64,000 nt of DNA from JAJRXC01 sp047639555. Lineage in GTDB: Bacteria; Actinomycetota; Acidimicrobiia; Acidimicrobiales; Aldehydirespiratoraceae. The notes beneath the pieces are model-generated. The model worked only from the letters and a program-made list of their open reading frames with translations, was not told the DNA's origin and searched no databases. The stretch spans positions 124,001 to 188,000 of the forward strand of contig JBLIOE010000003.1 in assembly GCA_047639555.1 (NCBI GenBank). Direction: 5' to 3'. Below are positions 16,438 through 25,482 of this stretch, piece after piece. The translations under genes and the position numbers were made by a program. Position 1 is the stretch's first letter. Each line of letters opens with the position of its first letter.

Positions 16438-17363
16438 CAGCGGGCTCCGTTCCAGTCGAGATGTGATTCTGGTGGCACCGTTGCCGCTCGCTGCGACGAT
16501 GACCACAACGAGGCGAGGGCCGAGCGATGCACGGCCGCGTTCGCTCCGGCGAAAGACCGGATGGCTTCGCCAATACTCACAACAATCTTCATGGCGGCGC
16601 CCCGAGATCTGCCGTGTTGGGCGCGAATGAGGCGCACCCGATTCCATGTCAGCAGGCTGTAGAGCGGCTTTGAGACTTCGAAGTCGCCGCCCCGATGTAC
16701 GACGCCCGCATCGGGCGTGAAGCCGACCCGAAATCCGGACGTACCGGCTCGCAGGCAGAAGTCGGTCTCCTCGGAGTAAAGGAAGAAGCGTTCTTCCCAC
16801 GGTCCAACCTCGGTCATACATTCGGCGGAAACGGCCAGAGCGGCGCCGGACACCCACGGCGCAGTGGCCGGGTGGTCGTAGACAATTGGATCGTTGATCA
16901 GCTCGCCCAGCTTGAGGCGGCCGGCGATCCGGCCCCCCACGGTTCCTTCGACGAAGGCACGCGCCACCGACGGACGTCGGCGTAACGACGGCTCGAGTTC
17001 GCCGGAGGGGTTGGTGATTCGGGGCGCCACGACTCCGCCATCGGCACTGAGTGCCTCGAGCCAAGGCTCAAAGGCACCAGGATTTACCGTGAGATCCGGA
17101 TTCAGAAGCACCATCGCGTCGGGCCGATCGGCGGCCGCCCAACCGGCGTTCACACCGGCGCCATATCCAACGTTGGCACCCAGCGCGACCGTCACGACAC
17201 CCGAACGAGCGGACTCCGCAATTGCGACGGAAGCATCGGTCGAGCCGCTGTCGACGATCACGACCTGGAGATCGTGGCCGGGGATCGATTCAGGGACCGA
17301 TGCAAGCAGAGGAGGGAGGTCCGCCGCACTGTTGTAGGTGACGATGACAACAACAACGCGCAC
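16437..17363 (-). CDS. Family 2 glycosyltransferase, rhamnosyltransferase-like
   Basis: 308 residues from the GTG at 17363, which directly follows a GGTGGAG ribosome binding site and lies 2 bp after the upstream gene's stop. The GT-A core is clear: VVIVTYNSAADLPPLL, VDSGSTDAS, LLNPDLTVNPG (DxD-like region), and WVSGAALAVSAECMTEVGPWEERFFLYSEETDF, the WbbL/RfbF-type rhamnosyltransferase signature containing the catalytic-base region. The product is cytoplasmic or membrane-associated and would extend the lipid-linked oligosaccharide. It is co-transcribed with asnB (1-bp overlap). Confidence 0.87.
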   Translation of the reverse strand: MRVVVVIVTYNSAADLPPLLASVPESIPGHDLQVVIVDSGSTDASVAIAESARSGVVTVALGANVGYGAGVNAGWAAADRPDAMVLLNPDLTVNPGAFEPWLEALSADGGVVAPRITNPSGELEPSLRRRPSVARAFVEGTVGGRIAGRLKLGELINDPIVYDHPATAPWVSGAALAVSAECMTEVGPWEERFFLYSEETDFCLRAGTSGFRVGFTPDAGVVHRGGDFEVSKPLYSLLTWNRVRLIRAQHGRSRGAAMKIVVSIGEAIRSFAGANAAVHRSALASLWSSSQRAATVPPESHLDWNGAR

Positions 17364-17365
17364 CG

Positions 17366-18385
17366 TTACTCCACCGGTTCGCCGTTGCCGGGATGATCCG
17401 CCGGGGTCTCGCAGACCTCCGCTGACTGGTCGCCCGCACACTTCGGCGACACCCACTCCCACCAGACGTTGCCAGAACGTTCGGCATCAACGCCGCCCAA
17501 AAATCCGAACTGGGTGCTGTCCCATCCGAATCGGTTGTTCGTGACAACCCCGGGTTGGCCGGGGTCACCAAGGATGCTGAACACGCCACCCCAGAGATAT
17601 GAATCCGTGATGGAGAACTCGTCAGCGATGTTGATCTGTAGCGGCGCGTTGGGAGCCTTGTAGAAGTTGATGAGCTTCGATCGGGCGACGTGGACATAGT
17701 CGACAGTGCCCTCCGAGGTGGCCTGAATGCCGTCGGGGTGGGGGTCATCACCGATGAAATTCTGATCGTGGATATAACACTCGGTCACCGTGACACCACT
17801 CCGGTTGATGTGGAGTCCGTCTTCGCCGCCGCTGATGTCGCAACGGTAGATGTCGTAACCACCGCCGAGAATCGTTTTTCCGCTGTCGGCCTGAGAAGCC
17901 TCAAGCCAATCGATGACCACACCATCGGACTGGATATCGAGCGAGTAGTTCTCGCTCCCCCGCAATCGGCCACATCGAAGCGTGACATCGTCGGCAACAA
18001 TCACAATGGACCCGAGCACATCGAAGTTTTCGATCACTCGGGACCCACCGAGCGAACGTTCGATGTAGTCCTCGTCGACATAAAGCTCGCCGCTACTCGG
18101 CACCAGCCGGTCGTAGGGGTCGCCCGCTGATCCCGGGCACTCACCGGCGCGGATGCCACCGATCAGGCCGGTCGTCGTTTCGTCGAGAGAGAGGGCGACG
18201 TCGGCCCCGAGAAGCTCGCTGGTAAACGAAACCAGACTCGCGGCGTCGTAGGGGTCAACCCCATCCGCGGCACCAGAGAACGGCGACAGCGGGACGGTGG
18301 TCTCGGGTTCAACCGACGGGGGGTCTTCGCCACAGCCAGCCGCGAAGAGAGCGAGCGTCAGGAGAAGCGCGAGAGAGCGCAACAT
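17366..18385 (-). CDS. Lipoprotein with parallel beta-helix domain (paralogue 1 of 3)
   Basis: 339 residues from the ATG at 18385. A lipobox (LFAAGC, Cys18) is followed by a short acidic linker and then the shared right-handed beta-helix domain. The domain begins near LDETTTGLIGGI, contains CDISGGEDGLHI and ECYIHDQNFIGDDPHPDGIQ on successive turns, and ends in the SGNVWWEWVSPKC tail with HPGNGEPVE. Such folds occur in polysaccharide lyases, epimerases and glycosidases. The conserved acidic and His residues on the helix turns could be catalytic. No known lyase family is identified. It is the shortest of three tandem paralogues and sits 2 bp before the GT2 gene. Confidence 0.78.
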   Translation of the reverse strand: MLRSLALLLTLALFAAGCGEDPPSVEPETTVPLSPFSGAADGVDPYDAASLVSFTSELLGADVALSLDETTTGLIGGIRAGECPGSAGDPYDRLVPSSGELYVDEDYIERSLGGSRVIENFDVLGSIVIVADDVTLRCGRLRGSENYSLDIQSDGVVIDWLEASQADSGKTILGGGYDIYRCDISGGEDGLHINRSGVTVTECYIHDQNFIGDDPHPDGIQATSEGTVDYVHVARSKLINFYKAPNAPLQINIADEFSITDSYLWGGVFSILGDPGQPGVVTNNRFGWDSTQFGFLGGVDAERSGNVWWEWVSPKCAGDQSAEVCETPADHPGNGEPVE

Positions 18386-18414
18386 GAACGGCCCACTGTA
18401 GAGCCGCAAGTCCG

Positions 18415-19977
18415 CTAGATGGGGGTGCCGTTGCCGGGGTGGTTGCTGGGCGTGGCGCAAGTGGGCGCCGAATGGGTGCCCGAGCAGCGAGGCGAGATCC
18501 ATTCCCACCAGACGTTGCCGGAGCGGGTGGTGCTCACGCCGCCGATCGCACCGAACTTGGCGGCACCCCAGGCGAAGTAGTTGTTCGTAACCACGCCGGG
18601 GTTTCCGGGGTCTCCGAGGATTGAGTAGAGCCCACCCCAAAGGTAGGAATCGGTGATCGAGAAGGAGTTCGCCACATTGATCTGCAGGGCCGCGTTGGGC
18701 GCCTTATAGAAGCTCGTGAGCTTGCTACGAATCACCGTGACGTTCTCCACCGTGCCGCCCGAGGTGGCCTGGATCGCATCCGGGTGCGGGTCGTTGCCGA
18801 TGTAGTTCTGATCATGGATGTAGCACTCGGTGATCGTGACGGCACCGGTGTTGATGTGGACCGAATCTTCGCCGCCGCTGATGTCGCAGCGGTACGCGGT
18901 GTAGTTACCACCGAGGAGCGCCTTGCCATCGCTGCTGCCGTAGATATGGAACCACTCGAGGACGGTACCGCTGGCCTGGTTGTCGACGGTGTAGTTGGCG
19001 CTTCCGCTGACGCTGCCGCAACGCAAGGTGACATTGTTGGTGCGGATCACAATCGAGCCGTTGACATCGAAGTTGGTGAGGGTCTTCGACCCGGCGTTGT
19101 TCGCCGCCAACCAGCTGTCGTTAATTGTGATGTTGCCGTTGAACTGGCGAATGCTGGTGGAGCACTTACCGGCGTTCTGGCCACCGACCAGACCGGTGTT
19201 GGTCTCGTTGAGACCGAGCGAAACGACATTCGAGCCGCTGCCATCGGACGGCGGCGTCGTCGGGGTTGGCGGGGTGGTGTCACCGCCGCCGGTAGCGGGA
19301 GAACCTCCGCTGCTGCAGCGGACATCGGCGGCAGGCTTCGAGACCGAATTCTCACCGTCGTAGCGGTAGAGGAATGTGGAGATCTCGCCGCGGGAGACGC
19401 TGCGGTTGGGGTCGAACAGGGAATTTGTGACCCCGGTCGTGATGCCTTCGGCGCGGGCCCAGCTCACGGCGTCTTGCTGATAGTCGGCGGTGACATCGGA
19501 GAAACCGTGGTGGGCAATTCTGTGCGTGGGCGAACCGGCCATGCGCCAGAGGAATACGACTGCATCAGCACGAGTGACCGGGTCGTTGGGCTTGAACAAC
19601 GAGTCCGTCACGCCGGTGGTGATGCCCTCGTACTGGCCCCAGGACACCGGTGCTTGCTGATAACTCGCAGTGACGTCGATGAAGTTGTGATCAGGGGCCG
19701 ACGGCTCGTACTCGTAGCGCCAAAGGAAGGTCATTGCCTGGCCGCGGGTGGTGGCCTCGTCGGGAGAGAAACAACCAGCTTCGGTGCCGATGGTGATGCC
19801 CTCGTCGGCCATCCATGTGACGGCATCGGCGTAGTAGGCGCCGCTGGCGACATCGCTGAAGCCGCCGAAGGCGCCGACCGGTGAGGTCGCAGTGAGTGCC
19901 GCGACCGAAACTACGCTGAGGAAGATCCCCACGCAGCGACGGACTGAGCTGGTGACGAATGGACGCTTTGTGGTCAT
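18415..19977 (-). CDS. S-layer-homology protein with parallel beta-helix domain (paralogue 2 of 3)
   Basis: 520 residues from ATG 19977 with GGGAG 5-9 bases upstream. A Sec signal peptide (about 1-36) is followed by three SLH domains (about 37-90, 95-155 and 160-215). Each has the FSDV/FIDV start, the A-V-W/S-W-A-x-x-x-G-I-T-G helix and an F-P-x-x-x-x-T/V-R end. A Gly/Thr/Pro linker (about 225-255) leads to the same beta-helix domain as in the neighbouring genes, ending HPGNGTPI. SLH domains bind pyruvylated cell-wall polysaccharide in Gram-positive bacteria. This fits the pyruvyl transferase gene at the left end of the cluster, although the link is inference. Confidence 0.85.
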   Translation of the reverse strand: MTTKRPFVTSSVRRCVGIFLSVVSVAALTATSPVGAFGGFSDVASGAYYADAVTWMADEGITIGTEAGCFSPDEATTRGQAMTFLWRYEYEPSAPDHNFIDVTASYQQAPVSWGQYEGITTGVTDSLFKPNDPVTRADAVVFLWRMAGSPTHRIAHHGFSDVTADYQQDAVSWARAEGITTGVTNSLFDPNRSVSRGEISTFLYRYDGENSVSKPAADVRCSSGGSPATGGGDTTPPTPTTPPSDGSGSNVVSLGLNETNTGLVGGQNAGKCSTSIRQFNGNITINDSWLAANNAGSKTLTNFDVNGSIVIRTNNVTLRCGSVSGSANYTVDNQASGTVLEWFHIYGSSDGKALLGGNYTAYRCDISGGEDSVHINTGAVTITECYIHDQNYIGNDPHPDAIQATSGGTVENVTVIRSKLTSFYKAPNAALQINVANSFSITDSYLWGGLYSILGDPGNPGVVTNNYFAWGAAKFGAIGGVSTTRSGNVWWEWISPRCSGTHSAPTCATPSNHPGNGTPI

Positions 19978-20067
19978 ACGACGCTCCCGTTTGCCCGCGG
20001 TGTGTCGATCACGTGACTCACCGTAACCGGCCCGTAACACTTCTTGTCGGCATACCGAGACGATTTT

Positions 20068-21729
20068 TTAGATCGGCGTGCCGTTACCTGGATGGCTGCC
20101 CGGTGTCGAGCAGACGTTCGCCGAGTATGCACCCGAGCACTTGGGCGAAACCCACTCCCACCACACGTTGCCGGAGCGAGAGGTGCTCACTCCGCCGATC
20201 GCTCCGTATTGCGACGAGTCCCAGCCGAAGTAGTTGTTCGTGACCACGCCGGGGTTCCCGGGATCACCGAGGATCGAGTAGACGCCGCCCCAGAGATAGG
20301 ACTCAGTGATCGACCACGAGTTGGCCACGTTGATCTGCAGAGCCGCATTCGGCGCCTTGTAGAAGCTGATGAGCTTCGAACGAATCACGGTGACGTTCTG
20401 CACCGTGCCACCCGAGGTCACCTGAATGGCATCCGGATGCGGGTCGTTGCCAATGAAGTTCTGATCATGGATGTAGCACTCGGTGATCGTTACCGTGCCG
20501 GTGTTGATGTGGACCGAATCCTCGCCGCCATGAACGTTGCAGCGGTAGGCGGTGTAGTTGCCACCAAGGATCGTCTTGCCGTCGTCGTCTTGACCCGCTT
20601 CGAACCATTCGAAGACGGCGCCCTTGGCCTTCACGTCAACCGTGTAGCCCCAGCCACCCGACACTCGACCGCAGCGGAAGGTGACGTTGTCGGCCTTGAT
20701 CAGGAGCGCTCCGTTGATGTCGAAGTTCTCGAGCACATTACCGTGCTGAGCCACCCACGCATTGTCGATGATGAGCTGGCCGTTGTAGTTCGTGAGGTTG
20801 TTGGAACACACACCGGCGTTCTGTCCACCAACGACGCCCGTGTTCGACGAGTTCAGTGCGAGGGACACCGGCGTGTCGCCGGGAGCGGCCGTCGTTGTGG
20901 GCGGCGCAGTGATCGTGGTGGGTGGGGCCGTAGTGGCGGGCGGAGCCGTTGTCGTGGTGGGTGGGGCCGTGGTTACCGGAGAGGACGTCGTCGTCGAGGC
21001 GATCGTGGTGGTCGGCGGGCGGCGAGTGGTCGTCGGCGCAATAGTGACGGTCGGCGGCGGCTGATCATGCGGAGTGTTGGCCAGGCCTTCGGCTCGTTCG
21101 AGCGACACGCCAGCCACCCTATGGTTTTCACCAAAGTCGACGTCGTCGAGGTAGATCCGCAGCAGCATGTATTCCGTGCCGGGAGGTGCCTGGCTGTAGA
21201 GCTCCGACATCCCAGGCCCTTCAACGAGAGGCGCCGAGGTATCCGTCCAAATGATGGAGTTGTCGTCGGCGTAGTAGCGGGCCTCTACCCGGAACTGGAC
21301 GTCGGTCGCCATCGTGGCGCGAAGACGGAACGTCTGGCCGGGCCGGGCCTCCGGCGACGGCACGACGCCAACCCGGCTCGTGCGACTGTCGTCGACATAG
21401 AGATACGGCTCGACCTCAATATCCATGCCCGAGGGGTCGCTATTGCCGTGCGGGATCAGGGTGCCGCCATACGGGTAGAGCCCGTTCCAGTTGATGGCCT
21501 CGATCATCAGGCTGGACTGCGTCGGCGCTGGCAGGAGGCGCACATCGCCGATCGGCACGATCTCGTTGGGGCCCACACGCCGCTCGGCGAATTCGCGGCG
21601 TGCCTCCGCCGGAGTCTCGTACTGACCTTCGACGCCGACTGTTGCGGCTTCGAAGGTTGCTTCACATGAGGTCAACAAGACCAGAGAAGAAACAACCAGG
21701 ATCATTATCCAGCGACAGGATCGAAACAC
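20068..21729 (-). CDS. Lipoprotein with beta-sandwich and parallel beta-helix domains (paralogue 3 of 3)
   Basis: 553 residues from GTG 21729 with GGAGG 6-7 bases upstream. The signal peptide ends in a lipobox (LLTSC, Cys22). Residues about 60-210 form a carbohydrate-binding-like beta-sandwich. Residues about 220-275 are a Thr/Pro/Ala-rich linker. The C-terminal about 270 residues are the same beta-helix domain as in the two genes downstream, again ending HPGNGTPI. This is the first gene of the tandem set in transcription order, and it has a leader with a hairpin overlapping the ribosome binding site. It is likely a surface enzyme or binding protein for the exopolysaccharide. Substrate unknown. 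Confidence 0.8.
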   Translation of the reverse strand: MFRSCRWIMILVVSSLVLLTSCEATFEAATVGVEGQYETPAEARREFAERRVGPNEIVPIGDVRLLPAPTQSSLMIEAINWNGLYPYGGTLIPHGNSDPSGMDIEVEPYLYVDDSRTSRVGVVPSPEARPGQTFRLRATMATDVQFRVEARYYADDNSIIWTDTSAPLVEGPGMSELYSQAPPGTEYMLLRIYLDDVDFGENHRVAGVSLERAEGLANTPHDQPPPTVTIAPTTTRRPPTTTIASTTTSSPVTTAPPTTTTAPPATTAPPTTITAPPTTTAAPGDTPVSLALNSSNTGVVGGQNAGVCSNNLTNYNGQLIIDNAWVAQHGNVLENFDINGALLIKADNVTFRCGRVSGGWGYTVDVKAKGAVFEWFEAGQDDDGKTILGGNYTAYRCNVHGGEDSVHINTGTVTITECYIHDQNFIGNDPHPDAIQVTSGGTVQNVTVIRSKLISFYKAPNAALQINVANSWSITESYLWGGVYSILGDPGNPGVVTNNYFGWDSSQYGAIGGVSTSRSGNVWWEWVSPKCSGAYSANVCSTPGSHPGNGTPI

Positions 21730-21735
21730 GAGAGG

Positions 21736-21773
21736 CCTCCGTAAATGGGTGCGAGGGGCTCCTTCCTTTACGG
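21736..21773 (-). promoter_or_regulatory. Leader hairpin overlapping the ribosome binding site of the gene at 20068-21729
   Basis: On the minus strand a perfect 7-bp inverted repeat pairs 21767-21773 with 21739-21745 (21-nt loop). The proximal arm covers the first two G of the GGAGG ribosome binding site (21736-21740), so folding would partly hide it. A second perfect 8-bp inverted repeat (21791-21798 with 21815-21822) lies upstream and may be the terminator of the preceding methyltransferase gene or an operator. Confidence 0.4.
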
Positions 21774-21832
21774 CGGGCCGATTGGCCTACTTGAATCGAA
21801 TCCGTAATCTTTCGCGATTCAAACGGCCTGCG

Positions 21833-22996
21833 TCATGTGACCCGGGTCGGAACCGGCCCCATCCCCCATAAATCGACCTGCATTCCCAGGCTCGAGAGGG
21901 TCTCGCCGATCTCCTCGGCGTAGATGGGATTCATCACGAGCACTCGGTCGGGGGCTGACGCGGCGAGGTCATCCGGGTGACAGACCTCGATACCACTCGC
22001 CGGCAAGTACCGCCCAGCCTTCGCCGGATTGATATCTACGGCCACCACCGGGTCAAAGCCGATGATCGTCGTGAGGAGGGCAACGGCCTTGCTGCTCGCC
22101 GCCCAGATCGCGACCCGTTCAGACTTCTCTCGGGCCTCATCGACCCAGGATTGCCATGCCGCGACATGATCGACCATGGACGAGAAGTTCATCGGTGATG
22201 GGTGCGGCACGACCTCACTCGTCCGCTCCCCCACCCGCGCGTACGCAATGAGGTATTGGCCCTCGTACTCGAGCCGCACGTCGATGGGATCAAAACCTGA
22301 CCGTCGGAGAAGCTGAGTGAGCGACTCCGTGTCGAAATATGCGCAGTGCTCGTAGTACACGTCCCAGAACGCACCCTCGGTGGCGATACGAGCGGTGTCG
22401 GGAACTTCGATATAGAGAATCGCGTTGGGCCGGCCGTCAAGCTCGGTTCGCAACGTGGACAGGAAGTCCGCCACGTCCGGAATGTGCTCGAGGGTGTGGC
22501 GCACCATCACGAGATCCGCGTCGAAGTGGCCCGACCCGGCTCCGAACCAGTCGGTCAGGATCTCGATGGAGCCGCTGATGCCGGCTTCGCGGCCCGAGGA
22601 TGGATCGATTCCCACGCCCGAACCACCGGCCCGGTCGACGAACATTCGAAGGAAGTCACCACGGCCGCACCCGATCTCGAGGGCCCGTCCACCACTGAGG
22701 TCAAAGCGCTCGATCAGCTCGTCGATCAGCCGCTCGGCGTACGCGACGAAATAGGGGCTGTGACCCTGACTGTCTTCATAGTCGTCGTCATAGACAACGA
22801 GACTGGCGTCGAACGCCGAGTTCTGCACGAACCCGCAACGAGCGCACCGATCGATACGAAGGTCGCCCCGGGCAACCGCGACGGCCCGCGCCCGATCGGT
22901 GTAGAGCCGTGAGTTCTCGACCGGCACACCATCGACCGCGATGACGCGATCAAGCGCCGCGCTCCCGCAGCATTGGCACTGCTCGACGACCGCCAT
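21833..22996 (-). CDS. Zinc-binding class I SAM methyltransferase (sugar C-methyltransferase type)
   Basis: 387 residues with the three-part layout of TylC3/NovU/EvaC-type sugar C-methyltransferases. An N-terminal zinc-binding region has CQCCG and, about 40 residues later, CARCG. The central SAM-binding domain has ALEIGCGRGDFL as motif I and VRHTLEHIPD. The C-terminal Methyltransf_14-like domain has VAVDINPAKAGRYL. An EHCAYFDTESL segment corresponds to the family's catalytic His region (HEHxxYF). The enzyme would methylate a carbon of a 4-keto-deoxy nucleotide sugar. It overlaps nothing but lies 2 bp after the epimerase gene, so all genes from 27898 down to 21833 probably form one operon. Confidence 0.8.
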   Translation of the reverse strand: MAVVEQCQCCGSAALDRVIAVDGVPVENSRLYTDRARAVAVARGDLRIDRCARCGFVQNSAFDASLVVYDDDYEDSQGHSPYFVAYAERLIDELIERFDLSGGRALEIGCGRGDFLRMFVDRAGGSGVGIDPSSGREAGISGSIEILTDWFGAGSGHFDADLVMVRHTLEHIPDVADFLSTLRTELDGRPNAILYIEVPDTARIATEGAFWDVYYEHCAYFDTESLTQLLRRSGFDPIDVRLEYEGQYLIAYARVGERTSEVVPHPSPMNFSSMVDHVAAWQSWVDEAREKSERVAIWAASSKAVALLTTIIGFDPVVAVDINPAKAGRYLPASGIEVCHPDDLAASAPDRVLVMNPIYAEEIGETLSSLGMQVDLWGMGPVPTRVT

Positions 22997-22998
22997 GA

Positions 22999-24039
22999 CT
23001 ACGCCGGAGCGTTGCCCTCAGTCCAGCGCACCTTCGGATCGAGGCGGCCCGCGCCCTGGTGGGCATCGAGACGCTTCAGTCGAATGAACCGATCCGAGAA
23101 CAAGGTCTCGATATCGAGGCCCGCGTTCCGGAAGTCTTCGGCCATTTGCTCGATGCCGGTCTTCACGGTGAACTTCGGCTGGAACTCGGGAAGCTCAGTG
23201 GCGATCCGAGTGAAGTCGACCTTGTAGTCACGCTTGTCCGCGCCGCCGCCTTCGGCGATCGAGATGGTCGAACCTTCCACGGCCTCGGCCACCATCTCCG
23301 CGACGGTTCGTACCTGGAAGTTCTCTGCGGTCTGACCCACGTTGAAGGGACGATTGTGCACCCGGCTGGCGTCCTCCACCGAGAGCACGGATTCCACGGC
23401 GTGGGCAATGTCGGCCACATGAACGAACGGACGCCACGGGGTGCCATCGCTCATCAGCACGATGCGACCTTCGACGACGGCGCGAGCCGTGATGTCGTTG
23501 ATCAGCAGATCCATCCGCAGCTTCGGCGAGGAGCCGTAGGCGGTGGCGTTGCGCATGTAGGTAGGGCTGAAGTTGTCGTCGGCCAGGTCGGCAATCGCGA
23601 ATTCGGCTTTCACCTTCGATTCGCCATACGGCGTCACGGGGTTGAACGCGGCGGTCTCGTCAAGCAAGTTGCCGTCGCCCGCACCGTAGAGCGAGCACGA
23701 GGAAGCAAAAACGAAGCGGCGGGCGCCCGCAGCCTTGGCCATCTCGGCCATCCGAACCGAGGCCCGTTCGTTGATGCCGTAGGTGAGGTCGGGATCCACA
23801 TTACCCAGCGGGTCGTTTGAGAGGGCTGCGAGGTGGACCACACCCTCAATACCGTCGAAGACTTCCGGACCGATATCGCGAACGTCACCCCACGAGGTTG
23901 GCGGCATCGCGTTGTCCTGGAAGTCCATGTGCTGAAAGAGGCCGGTGTCGAGACCGACAACTTCATGACCGGCCCGCTCGAGCATGGGGCAGAGAATGGA
24001 ACCGATGTAGCCATCGCTACCGGTCACGAGTACGCGCAT
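22999..24039 (-). CDS. NAD-dependent nucleotide-sugar epimerase/dehydratase
   Basis: 346 residues of the extended short-chain dehydrogenase type. The NAD-binding motif is VTGSDGYIGS at the N-terminus (GxxGxxG). The catalytic set is SSCSLYG (Ser) and YGESKVKAE (Tyr-x-x-x-Lys) near residues 115-145, followed by RNATAYG. These features match enzymes acting on nucleotide-linked 4-keto sugars. The neighbouring RfbF-like and C-methyltransferase genes suggest it works on a CDP-linked deoxysugar. Dehydration, epimerisation or 4-keto reduction cannot be told apart from the sequence. It starts directly before the PIG-L gene's stop region (1-bp spacing). Confidence 0.84.
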   Translation of the reverse strand: MRVLVTGSDGYIGSILCPMLERAGHEVVGLDTGLFQHMDFQDNAMPPTSWGDVRDIGPEVFDGIEGVVHLAALSNDPLGNVDPDLTYGINERASVRMAEMAKAAGARRFVFASSCSLYGAGDGNLLDETAAFNPVTPYGESKVKAEFAIADLADDNFSPTYMRNATAYGSSPKLRMDLLINDITARAVVEGRIVLMSDGTPWRPFVHVADIAHAVESVLSVEDASRVHNRPFNVGQTAENFQVRTVAEMVAEAVEGSTISIAEGGGADKRDYKVDFTRIATELPEFQPKFTVKTGIEQMAEDFRNAGLDIETLFSDRFIRLKRLDAHQGAGRLDPKVRWTEGNAPA

Positions 24040-24690
24040 TTAGGGGGCTCCTGTGAGGGTGAACTTGTCGACGTGAAAGGCTTCGGCCCAGCGCTGATTA
24101 CATTCGACGCCACGAATCCGGGCGAGACCGCGGAAGGTGTCGGCATCGAACCACGGCTTGTCAGCCTGGCTGGCGAATGCGGTGCGAATAATCTCGACCT
24201 TGCGGTCGATCGTGGCGTCACTCACCGGCACAAACATATTGGGCTGGCCAAGATCGCCTTCGAACTTCGGAATCTCGTATTGGAAGATCGTGTGATCCCG
24301 AAACGAGTGCCACGTGACCTCCGCGATCGTCGCGTGGTCCTGGTGGCGGTCGTCGAGGCGGTGCGTGAGCACCAGATCCGGAGCGAACGTGGTGTTGGCG
24401 TGGAGCGCCGACTTCAGCGCGGCCCACTGATCCGGAAAGAACGACTCGCGAAAGTCGTGCACTTCAAGCTCGTAAGACTCGGCGTCAGCAAACAACATGG
24501 CCGAAGCGGCTTCTTGCTCTACTCGGCGCTCGGCCGAGGCGCTGAAGATCACGGCCTTCGCAATGACTGGTCGCTCCGTTTGCAGCTTGAGCAGAGTGGC
24601 GCCCGCACCAATCTCGACGTCGTCAGCGTGCGCGCCAAAGCACAACACGCGTAGTGGCTCACCGGTTGGGGCAGGAAGCAGCGGCAGCAT
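24040..24690 (-). CDS. PIG-L family N-acetyl-sugar deacetylase
   Basis: 216 residues from ATG 24690, which lies 5 bases after the stop of the cytidylyltransferase gene. A GTG at 24714 would overlap it. The zinc-site motif of the LmbE/PIG-L family appears as FGAHADDVEIGAGATL (AHxDD), and HRLDDRHQDH supplies the third metal ligand and a second conserved His. The family removes acetyl groups from GlcNAc-type sugars or related conjugates, as in MshB. Within this operon it may deacetylate an amino sugar before methylation or acylation. That is inferred from position. Confidence 0.83.
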   Translation of the reverse strand: MLPLLPAPTGEPLRVLCFGAHADDVEIGAGATLLKLQTERPVIAKAVIFSASAERRVEQEAASAMLFADAESYELEVHDFRESFFPDQWAALKSALHANTTFAPDLVLTHRLDDRHQDHATIAEVTWHSFRDHTIFQYEIPKFEGDLGQPNMFVPVSDATIDRKVEIIRTAFASQADKPWFDADTFRGLARIRGVECNQRWAEAFHVDKFTLTGAP

Positions 24691-24695
24691 TTCGC

Positions 24696-25469
24696 CTAGA
24701 CCCACCTCTCCCACGGGGCATCGCCCGCCTGGTGCATCTCATCGAGTTCCTGACGATCCTTGAACGTGTCCATACCCATCCAGAAGCCTTCGTGGCGGTG
24801 GGCCAAAAGCTGGCGCCGGTCCATCAGCCGTCGGAAGGGTTCGTAGACGAGCTCTTCGCCTGGTTCGATGTGATCCCAGAGTTCCTTGCGGAAGACGAAG
24901 TAGCCGCCGTTGACCCACACGTTGGCGGCATCGGCTTCGGCAAAATCGGTCGCGCGATTCTCCTCGTCGATTTCGACGACATGAAAACTCTGACTCGGCG
25001 GCACACAGAGGAAGTTGCCAACGATCTCTGGATTTGCGTTGACCTCGTCGATCATCTCGTCGATGGGACAGTCAGAGAGTCCGTCGCCGTAGTTGGCGAG
25101 GAACATCTCTTCCCCGTCGAGGTGTTCTTTGACGGCCAACAGGCGCTGTCCGATGTTTGAATCGAGACCGGTGTCGACGAAGGTGATATTCCAGTTGTCG
25201 AGATCGGTATTGAGCATTTCGACCCCCTCATTGCCATGAAGGATGAAGTCGTTCGAGAGCCACTCCTCATAGTCGAGGAAGTAACGCTTGATGTAGTCGC
25301 CCCGATAGCCGAGACAGAGCACGAAATCGGTGTGGCCGTAGTGCGCGTAGTAACGCATCAGATGCCAAAGGATCGGCCGCGGGCCCACGGGCACCATCGG
25401 CTTCGGAATGTTTTCGGAGAACTCGCGCATGCGCATTCCCCGACCACCGCAGAACAGAACAACTTTCAC
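24696..25469 (-). CDS. rfbF: Glucose-1-phosphate cytidylyltransferase-like nucleotidyltransferase
   Basis: 257 residues, the normal RfbF length. The N-terminal signature MKVVLFCGGRGMRMREFSE and KPMVPVGPRPILWHLMRYY match the sugar-1-phosphate nucleotidyltransferase fold with the RfbF-specific spacing. LCLGYRGDYIKRYF, TGLDSNIGQRL, ANYGDGLSD (catalytic Asp) and EGFWMGMDTFKDR are the remaining hallmarks. The enzyme would make CDP-glucose from CTP and glucose-1-phosphate, the first step of CDP-deoxysugar synthesis. A CDP-glucose 4,6-dehydratase (rfbG) is not clearly present next to it, although the epimerase/dehydratase at 22999 could fill that role. Confidence 0.87.
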   Translation of the reverse strand: MKVVLFCGGRGMRMREFSENIPKPMVPVGPRPILWHLMRYYAHYGHTDFVLCLGYRGDYIKRYFLDYEEWLSNDFILHGNEGVEMLNTDLDNWNITFVDTGLDSNIGQRLLAVKEHLDGEEMFLANYGDGLSDCPIDEMIDEVNANPEIVGNFLCVPPSQSFHVVEIDEENRATDFAEADAANVWVNGGYFVFRKELWDHIEPGEELVYEPFRRLMDRRQLLAHRHEGFWMGMDTFKDRQELDEMHQAGDAPWERWV

Positions 25470-25482
25470 AGGGTCAACCTCA

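Noticed and set aside
16438..17064. N-terminal extension of the asparagine synthase
   Set aside because: The family requires MCGIVG at the true start (16437), and the extension is an out-of-frame reading of the GT2 gene.
18784..19884. Long antisense open frames opposite the SLH and beta-helix genes
   Set aside because: They lack start signals and family matches, and the opposite strand has complete, domain-rich proteins.
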